Shown: positions 12,140 through 22,855 of the stretch, in pieces
How positions within the stretch are numbered: the stretch's first letter is position 1
How the letters are laid out: each line of letters opens with the position of its first letter
Source of the DNA: Cycas panzhihuaensis
Lineage: Eukaryota; Cycadophyta
Direction: 5' to 3'
NCBI GenBank assembly: GCA_023213395.1
Contig: CM041465.1
Span: 161,455,741 to 161,519,740, forward strand
DNA: 64,000 nucleotides
Notes under the pieces: generated by a model
What the model saw: only the letters and a program-made list of their open reading frames with translations
Databases searched by the model: none
What the model was told of the DNA's origin: nothing
Position numbers and translations under genes: made by a program

Positions 12140-13577
12140 ATGTTGAGTCATAGGCGTGCTTTTTCACTTGTAAAAGTTTCTTGTTTTGCTACCAATATGA
12201 TGCTTTCGGACTGCAACTGCACTCGGTTCTCACCCTCCGGGAGATCTTACCTAGACGTTGTAAGAAATGGAAATTATGAAGAACATGAAATCATCCCTAC
12301 CAAGATTGGAAACAGGATATAAACTCACCATTCCAAAAGAAGTAACCGAAAAAACTATTCAGTATTGGGAACATAGCCTGGTGGGTAGGTTTTCGAGGCC
12401 CAGGCCAGGCTTGGATGTTATAAGAGAGTGGATCGAAATAAATGGAAGACCGAAACCCTGCAAGTTATGGCACTTAGAAAGGTTGTGTTCTTTTAGATTC
12501 TTAAATCAAGAGGACATGATCCCCATCTTGTTAAAGCCCCATTGGATGTTTGCTAGAAAGGCTATGTCATTGGAGAAATGGCACCCGACTTTGATCCGGA
12601 GTCCTGCGGTGAAACAAGCTCCAGCAGGGTCCAACTCACAGGCTCCTTTGCATTTTGGAACCCGGGAGGCGGTGAAAGGCGGCAGAATGATTGGGCCTCT
12701 CCTAGCTTGGGACTCGGCCACTGGGCATAGATCCATTGATGAATGCCGATTACGCTACCGCTAAGTTAGACGGCGAATTCCCAGAAGAGGTAGAGATTGA
12801 GTCGGATGGTAGATCTATCATCCAATGTTTATTTTACTGAAACGGAGGGTTTCAAGTGTGCTAAGTGTAAAGCCAAGGGACATCTTCCATTTCAATGTCC
12901 TGGGGTTATTCAGAGTGAGGAAATTCTGGGGCCCGGGAGGGATGACGTAGATAGAGCATCTGATAGCCCAGGCAAGGAGTGTGGAGGTGCTGAGGCAGTT
13001 GGGAGGACGCCGAGCGAGGTGCCTATTGTCGTCGGTCCATCCAGCAGTGTGAAAAGTCAGATCCTAGCAGGTGAGTCGGCTGTCGCTACGGCTACTTCAT
13101 TACGTCTGGAAGAGTCGGAGCTTGGGAAGGGATCTAGATTGGGACCGGTCGAAAGTCAGGGTACAGGAGCGGTCCTGGTTTCGGGACAGATTGAACATAA
13201 AGATCTCCCGACGAGCTCAGGCGGGGGTGTTGCTCCTCCGCTAACATAGATGAATCAACGGCGTGTATTGCCAAGAACATAAATTGGGATCTAGAGGATT
13301 ATTTATGCGAACACGAGGAAGGGTGCACGAGAGAAGCGTCCCAAGAGGTGCGCAGATTGGTCTTATGAGCGAAGGAGGCAGTCCTAAGGGTGAAGTAGAG
13401 AAAGGTGGAGGAGGGACTCGTAAATGGGTCTCAAAAGCAGCAGAAGCAAGAAGGGCACCGGATTTCGGGTTGGAGAAGAAGGTGGGTAGACCCCCAAAAA
13501 AGATTATGAGAGAGAAAGAAACTCAAGCTCAAATAGATATGGGTCTTCAGAGCACATTAAGAGAGGGGGTGGCGTAA
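12140..13577 (+). pseudogene. LINE ORF1 (DUF4283 / zinc knuckle RNA-binding protein) relic
   Basis: ORF1 proteins of plant L1 elements bind the element RNA. The start of the domain reads SGRSYLDVVRNG near 12232. The DUF4283 part (YWEHSLVGRF near 12360, LLKPHWMFARKAMSLEKW near 12528) is in a second frame; a shifted stretch (PDFDPES ... SFAFWNPGG) lies in between, then LLAWDSATG. From 12797 the frame gives FKCAKCKAKGHLPFQCP, a complete C-x2-C-x4-H-x4-C zinc knuckle. A Gly/Arg/Lys-rich tail at 13263-13577 has an AT-hook-like GRPPKK. At least three frameshifts and a stop at 13249 break the gene. Confidence 0.82.
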
Positions 13578-13618
13578 GGCCCCAACCTCAGGAGCAGGAG
13601 AGGATGAGGTAACTCTAG

Positions 13619-14330
13619 ATGAAAGTCCTATCTTGGAACATTAGGGGGGTAAACGCTCCTTCTAAGCAGAGAATGGTTAGAGAGTTAAGGATCAGGGTAG
13701 AGCCGATCTTATTCTTTTCAGAAACAAAATTGGAGCAGTTAAGAGAGGATGAGGTTCTCAACAAGGTGTGGAGAAGAGGTGAAAGGAGGACAAGCGCGGG
13801 GTGGCGGGTTGAGGGTCCGTCACCCTCCTGAATCCTAAGAAGTGGAGAGGTTATGAGCTGTGTAAGTCTGAGCACTTCATAACCATTGGTCTGGTCAGTC
13901 TCTTGACCAACAAGGAGTATTGGATTACTGACGCTCGCCCCTACTTCGGTTGAGGGTAGAAGGAGATTATGGGTGAGTTTGGTGGAGATCCATAAAGATT
14001 GGGGAGGCCCGTGGTTAGTGGTCAGACTTCAACTCTCCCCTTAGCCCGGATGAGAAGAAAGGGGGGCAAAGTGGGTGGACCAGTAGCATGACGGATTTAG
14101 GCGCGTTTTTACAAACGGGTGGCTTGATGGACGTTCCCTTGTTGGTGCCAGTTTACAGTCCAACAGGAGGATAGGTCAAAACCATATTCAATGCAGGCTG
14201 GATAGAATGTTAATAAACTATGATTGGGCCTGTCATTTTGAAGGGGTTAGAATGGAAGCCTTGCCAAAATGTGGGTCAGATCACTCGCCTCTTATTTTGG
14301 AGGGGTCCATTCCGGAGTCGTTCAAAGGGG
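13619..14330 (+). pseudogene. LINE ORF2 endonuclease domain relic
   Basis: ORF2 starts at ATG 13619 with MKVLSWNIRGVNAPSKQR, the canonical N-terminus of the plant L1 endonuclease/exonuclease/phosphatase domain, and continues FFSETKLEQ (catalytic Glu). After 13831 it shifts frame. The central D-x-N motif region near 14005-14040 is damaged (WLVV-...-LSPDEKKGG, with the GDFN residues out of frame). RLDRMLINYDWA (14198) and GSDHSPLIL (14275), the final catalytic SDH box, are intact in the 14207-14671 frame. The enzyme nicks target DNA to prime reverse transcription. Confidence 0.88.
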
Positions 14331-16840
14331 CTCCTTTTCGTTTTGAGTTAATGTGGCTGAAGCACACTGAGTTGAGGGAGAAGATCCAGGATTGGTGGAG
14401 CATCCAGGTCCAAGGTTGTGCCATGTACAGGTTCTCAAAGAAATTAAATTGGATCAAGCGTCGAATCAAGGTATGGAATAGGGAGGTCTTCGGAAATATT
14501 TTTGAGACTAAGGGAGTCCTGTTAGGGGAGCTTAGGGAAATTGAGGATAGGATCCGCACCGGCGGCGATCCACAGGCGGGTAACTGGAACTCTCTACCTC
14601 CAGGAAACTTGAGGAGGTGTTGGAGAGGGAGGAGATCTTTTGGAAGCAGAAGTCTAGAGAGCAGTGGCTGAGGGAGGGGGATAGAAACACCAAGTTTTTT
14701 CACCTCTCCACGATGAGACATAGGTCTTATAACAAGATAACCAGAGTCCGAAGCAGAAATGGGGTGCTGCATGAGGCCGAGGATAAGATCGGTGGTATAG
14801 CGATGGAATACTTTAAGGATCTTTTTTCAGAGCCGGGGTGTCAGGACCCTTCCCTTAGGGATGCTCTTCTACATCTTATCCCAAGCGTGATCTCTAAGAT
14901 CTCAACAAAAAGTCGACCGCCTTTTACTCAGGAGGAGGTGGAGAAGGCCGTTTTCAACATGGGGAAGGATAAAGCGCCGGATGGTTTCCCCCCAGGTTTT
15001 TTCCAAGAATTTTGGGAGATAATCAAGGAGGATTTGATGTTGGCGCTTAATGAATTACGGTCAAACGCATAATCTTGAAGGAGTGGTAGGCCACCTTTCT
15101 AGCCTTGATCCCGAAGAAAGAGGGGGTGGAAGTCATGGAAGACTTCAGACCCATAAGTTTGTGCAATGTAAAATACAAAATATTGTCCAAAGTGCTTGCA
15201 AACCGGTTGAGGGAGACCTTACTAGGGATCATTTCTCCCTAACCGTGATGGTTTCGTGAAAGGGAGACAAGTCCGGGACGGTATTATAATTGTACACGAA
15301 GCCCTGCATTCGACGCTCCATCGTAAGGAGGCCTAATGATAATTAAAAGCAGACATGTCAAAAGCTTATGATAGAGTGGCGTGGGATTGCTGTTTGGATT
15401 GCCTCGAGGCGTTTGGCTTCGGAAAGTCCGGAGGCTGGATGAGATGTTGTGTTTCTAGTGTTTCCTTTTCTGCTTATTAATGGCGTGTCGACTCCTTTCT
15501 TTCGCGGCTCTAGGGATTGAGGCAAGGGACCCCTCTCCCTTTTCTTTTCATCATTATGGCTGAAATGTTAGGCGGGGCTACCACGGAGGCTCGTGGATGG
15601 GTAGGCTAAATGGTTTGAGAGCCACCTCCAACCCGGACAAGATTGTGCTCCATCGGTTTGTCGATGACAACATTTTTGTGTAGGGCCTCCTTAGCAGAGG
15701 CTAGGGCTTTAAAATCGGGTCTCCGTGCTTATGAAAAGGCCACAAATCGAAAATCAACCTAGATAAAAGCTTAGCTTTCTTCATTAACACTCTGAGGCGT
15801 GCAGAGAAGAATAAGCGTGATTTTGGCGATGGCTAGGTTCCTTCCTAGCTCCTACCTCGGTATGCCTTTATTTGTGGGCAAGATGAGGGAGTCTTTGTGG
15901 GTTCCAGAAGTGTGCGGATTTAATAAGAAGTTGGCAGGGTGGAAAGGGGCTCTCCTCGGTTAGGTGGAAAATCCAACTCGTTGTGGCGTCCTTGCAGAGC
16001 ATCCCTGTTTATCAGATGTCAGTCTTTAAGATGCCCAGTAAGGTTATCGCGACTTTGGAAGGGATTATGAAGAGATTTCTTTGGTCAGGGTCCGAAGATA
16101 GAAGGAGATTCCACCTGGTGTCTTGGGAGAAGGTTTGCAAGCCCAAATGGGCGGGAGGCCTCAGCGTCAGAAGATTGGGCTTTTTTAATGAAGCCCTTTT
16201 GGCCAAGTTGGGGTGGAGACTCACTACAGAGGCTGATACGGTGTGGGGGAGGATATTGGCTAGGAAATATGTGGGGACAACCACTTTTCTGTGGAGGAGG
16301 GGCATTGCACAGTAGGCTCCTCGATTTGGAAGGCCATCAGGTCTTCTAGGTCTATCCTGCGTGAAGGTTTGAGATGGAAGTTGGGGGATGGAGAAAGCAT
16401 AAAGTTCTGGGAAGACAGATGGTGCGGGCAATCCATATTAGAAGAGTTACCTAACATTGGAGATTTGCAAAGGGAATGTGTTGCTCGTTATGGTCCGATG
16501 GTTAAAGATTACTGGGAAGGGCGAGGCAGGGATAGGAGGTGGAGATCGCTCGAGGACCTGCAAGGATTTGAGGATGGGATACAAAGAGTCGTGGAGATAT
16601 TAAGGACCCAAGATATCCCAAGAGGCCCGGCCCCGACACTTTGGTTTGGCCATTTCTTGGCTCTTATTCGGTGAAAGAGGGTTATAATTTGAGGCTGAGT
16701 AGGGAAGGCTGGGTTAAGAATGATACATTAGCCGGTTTGGAAGTTAGGAATTCTTCCAAAATTGCTCGGTGGTCGAGCCTCAAAATAAATTACTTACTTT
16801 GGATAACTTATTAAAAGGGGCTTCCAAATTTGGCTAGCGG
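14331..16840 (+). pseudogene. LINE ORF2 reverse transcriptase relic
   Basis: Hallmarks in order: EIFWKQKSREQWLREGDRNT (14628-14687) with TKFFH next; KDKAPDGFPPGFFQEFW (14967); PKKEG...[15 protein letters not shown] (15112-15180); KADMSKAYDRVAWD (15346), carrying the first catalytic Asp; and FVDDNIF near 15660, the catalytic DD box. The thumb region includes the 15983-16315 frame (KRFLWSG, WEKVCKPKWAGGLSVRRL, LAKLGWRL), typical of plant L1. Frames change at least five times between 15050 and 16000, so no enzyme can be made. The protein would copy LINE RNA at the nick. Confidence 0.9.
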
Positions 16841-17741
16841 TGTGTGCTATGCAAGAGAGACGTTGAAACCTTGGATCATCTTAGTATCCACGCCCTTTCT
16901 CGGTTAACATATGGAATAATTTACGGTCGGGATGGGGTGGTCAGGTTTCATCAAATTCCCTTTTAGACCAATGGATGGCTTGGTCCGCTCCTTTTAAAAG
17001 TAAAACCCTCAAAAGTATCCGGAGGATGATTTTACTGGGTTGGCTTCGTACATTTGGAAAGAACTAATAGGAGGATCTTTGAGGGAAGAGAGAAGGATGG
17101 TGGGTCCCACAGTAGTGGAGATCAGGAAAGGTATCTTAGAAATGTTAGAGGTGCCTAAAGGGGACAGGACTCCTGTGGAGGAAGAAGGCATTTTGAAAGA
17201 GTGGGGTCTTACTCCCCAAAGCGGGGCTAGGAAGAGGATTAGGGACGTTAAATGGCAGCCTCCAGATATTCAGTGGGAAAAGGTGAACTTTGATGGAGCG
17301 GCTAAAGGAAACCCTGGGGAAGCGGGCGGAGGAGGTCTGCTTAGGGATCACGAGGGCAATTTAAAGTGGGCCTTTGCAGAATATATGGGGAGCCAGACGA
17401 ACCAAAAGGCGGAGGTGAGGGCAATCTTGGCGACTTCCCTGTTGGATGAGGAGGGCACCCAGAAGGTGATCATAGAAGGGGATTCTATGTATGTCATAAA
17501 ATGTTTGAAAGGGGAAGCGGTTCCGGGATGGGACAGCGTAGATATTTTTAGGGATGTCCAGAACATTTTGAGGTCCAAAGTTGAAGTGAAGATCCAAAGA
17601 TACGCGTTCGAGAGAGAATAGGGAATCGGGCTGGCTAATTGGGCAGTTACAAATAAGAGTTCGAGGGTCTGGACAAGGGATTACCCAGAGGAGTTTCTGA
17701 GTCTGGTCAGTGCTGAAGCTCATATTGGTGGGGTTAACTGA
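16841..17741 (+). pseudogene. LINE zf-RVT and RNase H domain relic
   Basis: Near 16838 RCVLCKRDVETLDHL matches the zf-RVT C-x2-C...H pattern. The RNase H part is the best preserved piece (17040-17621): VNFDGAAKGNPG (first Asp, 17290), QTNQKAEVRAIL (Glu, about 17412) and IIEGDSMYVIKCL (second Asp, about 17483). After a stop at 17619-17621 the same frame reads GIGLANWAV, where relatives have GLADW, so the last acidic residue is Asn. Frame ends at 17739-17741. Presence of RNase H places the element in the plant L1 group that acquired this domain. Confidence 0.88.
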
Positions 17742-17870
17742 GGAGGTTTGGAGATAGTTACTGGGCTAGACCATGGGCCTGTCATGGTCAGATCTGCTAA
17801 GCCGTTTGGCTTGATGTACCGGGTTTGGGGACCCAGATAAAACCCCTATAATTTCATTTTTTACCATATC

Positions 17871-17882
17871 AAAAAAAAAAAA
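17871..17882 (+). other. LINE 3' poly-A tail
   Basis: A run of A from 17871 to 17884, the last two shared with the target duplicate. Expected 3' end of an L1-type insertion on the plus strand. Confidence 0.93.
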
Positions 17883-17899
17883 AAGTATCCTTAGCTTCT
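17883..17899 (+). repeat. LINE target site duplication, right copy
   Basis: Identical to 11661-11677 over all 17 bp. Confidence 0.95.
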
Positions 17900-20645
17900 A
17901 ATAATCAAAATAAGTATGACAAAGAGTAATCTACAAATTAAATTCATCATATTTTCAATGTATAATAATTAACTAGCATTTGTGATAGCTAAGTTGTGCA
18001 TAAGCCTATTTACTACTATGTCTTAATTGTTTAATAGTAGGACTCTTTGTTTATACTTTTTCTCAGTAACTATAATTGATTATAATCATTGAGCTTTACA
18101 TTTAAACCACATCATTAGAAATCATTATTATAGTAATATTAATTGTTAATTGTAATCATAAGAAATTAATCAACCTTTTGGCTACAATCTCTCTAGTTAC
18201 TATAGACAATCTACTATCTGGTTATTATTATCAAATCATTTATTTATTATGATCAAGTAATTGTTTACTACTATATAACATTGTACACTTGTAGCAATTA
18301 TCACCTACCATCTACATAGTATACTTGGGATCATGTCACATATACTTGGTAAGAAAAAATACACCATCAACTATGTAAAAATGTTTGCCACAAAAATTTA
18401 GTTTTAAGTAGATGTTCTAGGCAATAAAATCCATGTTTTTTTTTCTTTTTCTTTTTCTTTTTCACATAATTAATTCTATAAATGAAGTTACTTCAAAAAG
18501 TCTCATAACTACTCTTTATAAGAATAGAAAATAATCAATTTAGGAGCCAGCAAATGCATTCCCTATGTCATGTGAGTGTATCATACAAATATACTTTGCA
18601 AAAAGGGGCTATATAGTATGGTCACAAATGATATGATTTTAGGTACGCCTTTTGAAAGTCAAGATTCACATTCAACTAGGGTAATTATTGGCATAGATAT
18701 TCTGTCACATGAAATAAAGGTCAAGAGTGCAAGCTTAAAACCTTTTTTATACACATAAGTATTCATTCTTATTTTGATATGATGGTAATAAACCAAAGTT
18801 CGATACACAACATATTACTTTCAATAGAAATGACAATGTAACAACCAATAGAAGTAGAGTAGAAAGGTTGCTAAAATAACATGAGGTTTCAAAACATGAA
18901 GATATATCAAATTATCAACCTATAACCTAGTTAGTTGCATCTGATAAAATAACTAAAGGGGTTTCTCAGAGAGCCAATGCTTGGCACATCTACCAATTGC
19001 TATAGTTTATTAGATCTTAATAATATCTTCTCACATTTAGTTCCTTAAAAGCAACTAAGCTATTTTTTATATCATTTTATATGTTCCTCTTCTTTAATAA
19101 GAAGCAAATATTCAACAACCATTTAGATCAATTAAATAAAATAATATCTCTATAACACCATTTATTCCATGAAATTCCCCATGTTACCCTTATCAAAAGA
19201 TTTATAAAGCAATAAGATAAACAAAAAACTTCTTTCACTCTTAATTTTTCTTTCAACAATCAAATTCTCACGACCTCATAACAAAGTGAGGGATTTTGAG
19301 CATCTGGGTTCTTTATAACAAGTCTAATAAATATAGATACCAACCTTGGGATGTAATAAGATATGTCCATTGCATATAAGCCCTATTTTATAATGGTTGC
19401 ATAATAAATCAACATAATACAAATTAAAAATAATGTTACTTTGAGGTTCCTATGCTGTCTTGGTGTTTGGCCATTTCATTAACTAAATAAGAGTGAATTG
19501 GAAATTAGAATAAACATAACCCACCCAATAAGCAAATATGATCATCATAAAAATCTCTAAAGGATTTAATCTTCACTAGACTAATTTCTTCAAATACTTT
19601 TCATTGGTTTAGCCATATAATTATATTAAATTTTCATACTTTAGTTCTTATTAGACATTCCTAGCAATCTCATTCTCTTCATTTAGACAACAAGGGTATC
19701 GACTTGACCTCTAATCAAAACCCTTATGATGTTTTCAAACCAAAATAAATAGATATATAATTCTTTTCTAAGCATAAAGTTGCACTAATTGTATCCATCC
19801 CAAAAAGGCCTTTGGCAGTAAAACCTCAATATAATATATGTTTAAGAATAATAACATGACTATTTTTTAAGATCATAGTCATAAATTTTAATTACATTTC
19901 TTTTTATAAATAATCCTCATAGAATTACCTATAAATAATTGCCATAATAATGGAACAAGACTTAATAGACTAATCAATAAAAATAGAATAGAAGGATTAG
20001 TTTAATAAGATCATATTTGAATACTTTTAGGGCTATCATAATGAGTATCATCATTTGCTTTTATGGCCATATTTGCTATGAACAAACAAATATATAGGAA
20101 AATCATGTATAGTCAGGAATTGCCTTCATAAGCAATTAACTCCTTTTTAAAAAATTACCATATATGATATATATGTGTGTGTATGGCCAAATTCCATAGT
20201 TGTTATTGATATTATTTTCCATTTAATACCATATATAGCCAAGCCATATCCTATAGTGCCATTCATAGTTGAAGCAGCAATAATAATTATTTTTATTTTT
20301 ATTCTTTCATCTCCTCATCTCACCTCCTTTGCTTGCTTGGAAATTGATCTCCACAACCTCTGCACTCACTAAGATTTTATCTCCTAACATGCTTAAACCA
20401 TTAGGCCCATTGTGAGTATCTCATTGTGAAAAAAATTATGAATTTTAACCAAATTCAACTACATTTTCACTAGTGTTTAGCCATGAAATAAGGTTACAAC
20501 TTGACATAGGAATGAAAAATATTGAAGAAAACCAAAATCATTATAAAGTTTTAGATGTACATCTTTATTACTATGGAATCTATAAATGTTTTGAATGATA
20601 TGCCACTACCACCTCAAAAAGATACCCCCTTCCATTTTATTAATC

Positions 20646-20646
<1 letters not shown>
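17900..20646. other. Unassigned AT-rich DNA
   Basis: No coding sequence, LTR pair or domain recognised on either strand. Pyrimidine-rich CTTTTT repeats lie near 18437-18463. The open frames here are short and without motifs. Confidence 0.5.

Positions 20647-20717
<71 letters not shown>
20647..20717 (+). repeat. (TG)n microsatellite
   Basis: About 35 uninterrupted TG units, which makes it a likely length-variable locus. Confidence 0.98.
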
Positions 20718-20720
<3 letters not shown>

Positions 20721-21318
20721 GTAAGGCAAGGAAGAAGGAGACGATTAGTCTTGTTAAGTTAACATTTTCCTTAACTCATTATTAATAACATAATTAAATA
20801 AACCAAAACCCACTTAAAAGGGGTAATTTAATATAACTATATATAAAAAGAGGGATAGCATTACTAGAAATAACATAAGTAGTTGTGATATAAGGTGTCA
20901 CCATCATAAGTATATACAAAAAGGAGGTACAACTTAATAAGTATTTACATCAAGTGGGAAAACATCATCCTATATAACCCAAGACACTAACATGTCCATA
21001 GATATAATCATCATAATAGCACTATGTTAGTAAAGGTCAACAAGGTCTCCACCTCTTCCAAAACCAATTGATAGGGATTCTCCATGTAAAGATAAGTCTT
21101 TAGATCCTTCTCCTTAATTACCTATTAGGCCTATCTATTTTAGGTTTATCCCTTAGAACACTAAAGAGGGCACTTTTTCACTTGTTAAGTAGATGAAGAT
21201 TATTCTAGTAGAGATCTCTATCATGGATCTCCTTAAGAGTTGCCCTAACTAGAGGCAACTCTGACTTAACACTCTTAAGGTACCTAATGTTGGAACTTAG
21301 AATTTAACTCAGATACCA
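20718..21318 (-). other. Unassigned DNA ending in a degenerate primer site
   Basis: No domain seen. At 21308-21318 the minus strand reads TGGTATCTGAG, one base off the initiator tRNA-Met primer site and directly left of an LTR-like block. This stretch is therefore probably the leader of a minus-strand LTR element that extends to the left. Its other LTR was not found. Confidence 0.4.
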
Positions 21319-21621
21319 TATTGTGATGTAGTCATTATTATAGTGAAATTATATGAAACATGTATAATTAGTGAATAATATCATGAGAAATATATGCAAA
21401 TCATGTTTATAAGATGAATAGATTAAGAAATAATATAAAACATAAAGTATTAAATAGATCAAGTATGCACCACAAGAGAGACAACATATTTATACATGAA
21501 AATCCTAATGTGAAGAAAACCGTAGAAGAAGGTTGGAATTGAGAGCTCCTCTTTATGATATCAGAATGAATACATCTCCTAGTATGTGTACATTTTTATA
21601 TCAATAGTTGCCTCATGAGTA

Positions 21622-21807
21622 TGTTGAAAAGCAAACCTACAATAAGGTAGTATATTTGCAAAGCAGAAACAAACACCTCAAGATCAAAACATACTTAAAA
21701 TAGATACATCATATGATACACTATGTGTGAATTTATAATACATGACATAATAGTGAGAGTGGGACCCACTTGCATGTGGGACAAATCAAATGTATAATAT
21801 TCTAGCA
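21622..21807 (-). repeat. 3' LTR of the first gag-only element
   Basis: 186 bp, plus-strand start TGTTGAAAAGC and end ATTCTAGCA. On the minus strand it has a TATAAAT box. It lacks about 50 bp present in the other LTR. Confidence 0.85.
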
Positions 21808-21818
21808 CTCCCCCTTAA
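21808..21818 (-). other. Polypurine tract of the first gag-only element
   Basis: Minus strand TTAAGGGGGAG ends directly at the 3' LTR, the expected primer for plus-strand DNA synthesis. Confidence 0.8.
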
Positions 21819-21873
21819 TGCATATTTGGGTCATTTGTATTTGCAATGCCTTGTCCTTAAAAATGTCTTGAAG

Positions 21874-21986
21874 ATGATGTCTTTAACTTGATCCTTGTAT
21901 TTAATCTTGTAGTGATGTCTTTGCTATAGAATGATGTCTTTAACTTAATTTTCGTCTTTAATTCTATACTGATATCTTTGTTGTAG
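21874..21986 (-). repeat. 57-bp imperfect tandem repeat between gag and 3' LTR
   Basis: Two units start at 21874 and 21931 with ATGATGTCTTTAACTT. They lie in the short non-coding stretch after the gag stop. Confidence 0.65.
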
Positions 21987-22024
21987 CAGCTTTAGCAAGT
22001 GTAAATCTTGATTCTTCATTATGA

Positions 22025-22855
22025 CTAATCTAGTTTGATTTTGATATAGATCTTATAAGTAACCATATTCAAATACAACTTGCCTGTCATCATTATCATG
22101 TAAAATTCTTGATCACCATATACAACAGTAACCTTTCGAGTGGAATTGGCTTGTATACTCTTTGAACTTGAATCAATACCCAAAGCAAGAATATTATCAA
22201 TATAAGACTCATCCTTTATAGGACCATCAGATTCATATTTAATTTCCCTTGAAATAATAGTGTCATCTAAATAAACCTTTATTAATTCATCACTCTCAAC
22301 GTCTTCAATAGTAGTTGTAGTCTCATCAATACATTCAATCATAGATTCAGTAGTAGTTTCATCAATTTTTAAATATTCTTCATCTTGACATACCATTTCA
22401 TTAGTGTTGATAATATTTTCTTCATTCATTTTACCTATATCATAACCATCATTGATCTTATTTGCCTTTTCAATCATTTGTTGTATCTCTTTAGGAGTTT
22501 GTTCAAATACATCCCTTAGAAAATCCCAAGCTTCCTTAGTAGTACTTACATGATGAACCTTAGAAATAACAAAATGATATACAGAAGGAAGATCAAGCTT
22601 GTCTAATGCATCAAGAATCATGATAAATGACTTTTTGTCTTTCTTCTCAAGCATTTCCTTTTCTTCTTCATCCTTAGGGATATCATATCCATCAGTAATA
22701 AGCTTCCACAAACCTCTAGCTATGAAAAAGCATCTCATTTTAATCGTCCAAAAGAAATAGTATGTTCCATAACACATAAGTATCAGAGGAAATGAATTCC
22801 TTAAGTAATATTCATTTGTTTCATGAGCATATATAACCACATCATTCTCCTCCAT
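22025..22855 (-). CDS. gag: Copia-type Gag (DUF4219/UBN2) with acidic C-terminus, intact frame
   Basis: Start chosen at ATG 22855 (MEENDVVIY), giving about 276 residues. The frame is open upstream to 22918, and a second ATG lies at 22888. The N-terminal third matches copia gag: YYFFWTIKMRCFFIARGLW (Y.FW..KM...L..LW), then DGYDIPKDEEE. The UBN2 region follows (DALDKLDLPSVYHFVISKVH, then TTKEAWDFLRDVFE). No zinc knuckle is seen; instead there is a Glu/Asp/Thr-rich tail of roughly 100 residues. The protein would form the particle that packages the element RNA. An unbroken frame this long is exceptional in this window, where other gag genes are full of stops. Confidence 0.8.
   Translation of the reverse strand: MEENDVVIYAHETNEYYLRNSFPLILMCYGTYYFFWTIKMRCFFIARGLWKLITDGYDIPKDEEEKEMLEKKDKKSFIMILDALDKLDLPSVYHFVISKVHHVSTTKEAWDFLRDVFEQTPKEIQQMIEKANKINDGYDIGKMNEENIINTNEMVCQDEEYLKIDETTTESMIECIDETTTTIEDVESDELIKVYLDDTIISREIKYESDGPIKDESYIDNILALGIDSSSKSIQANSTRKVTVVYGDQEFYMIMMTGKLYLNMVTYKIYIKIKLD

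Larger units (their letters stand above)
11678..17882 (+). mobile_element. Full-length L1-type LINE with RNase H domain
   Basis: A 6.2-kb non-LTR retrotransposon bounded by perfect 17-bp target duplications and ending in a run of 14 A. It has the plant L1 layout: ORF1 with DUF4283 and zinc knuckle; ORF2 with apurinic endonuclease, RT, zf-RVT and C-terminal RNase H. Base composition is visibly richer in G and C than everything around it. All reading frames are broken by frameshifts and stops. About 460 bases of 5' untranslated sequence precede the first recognisable ORF1 residues and about 125 bases follow the RNase H stop. Confidence 0.95.
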
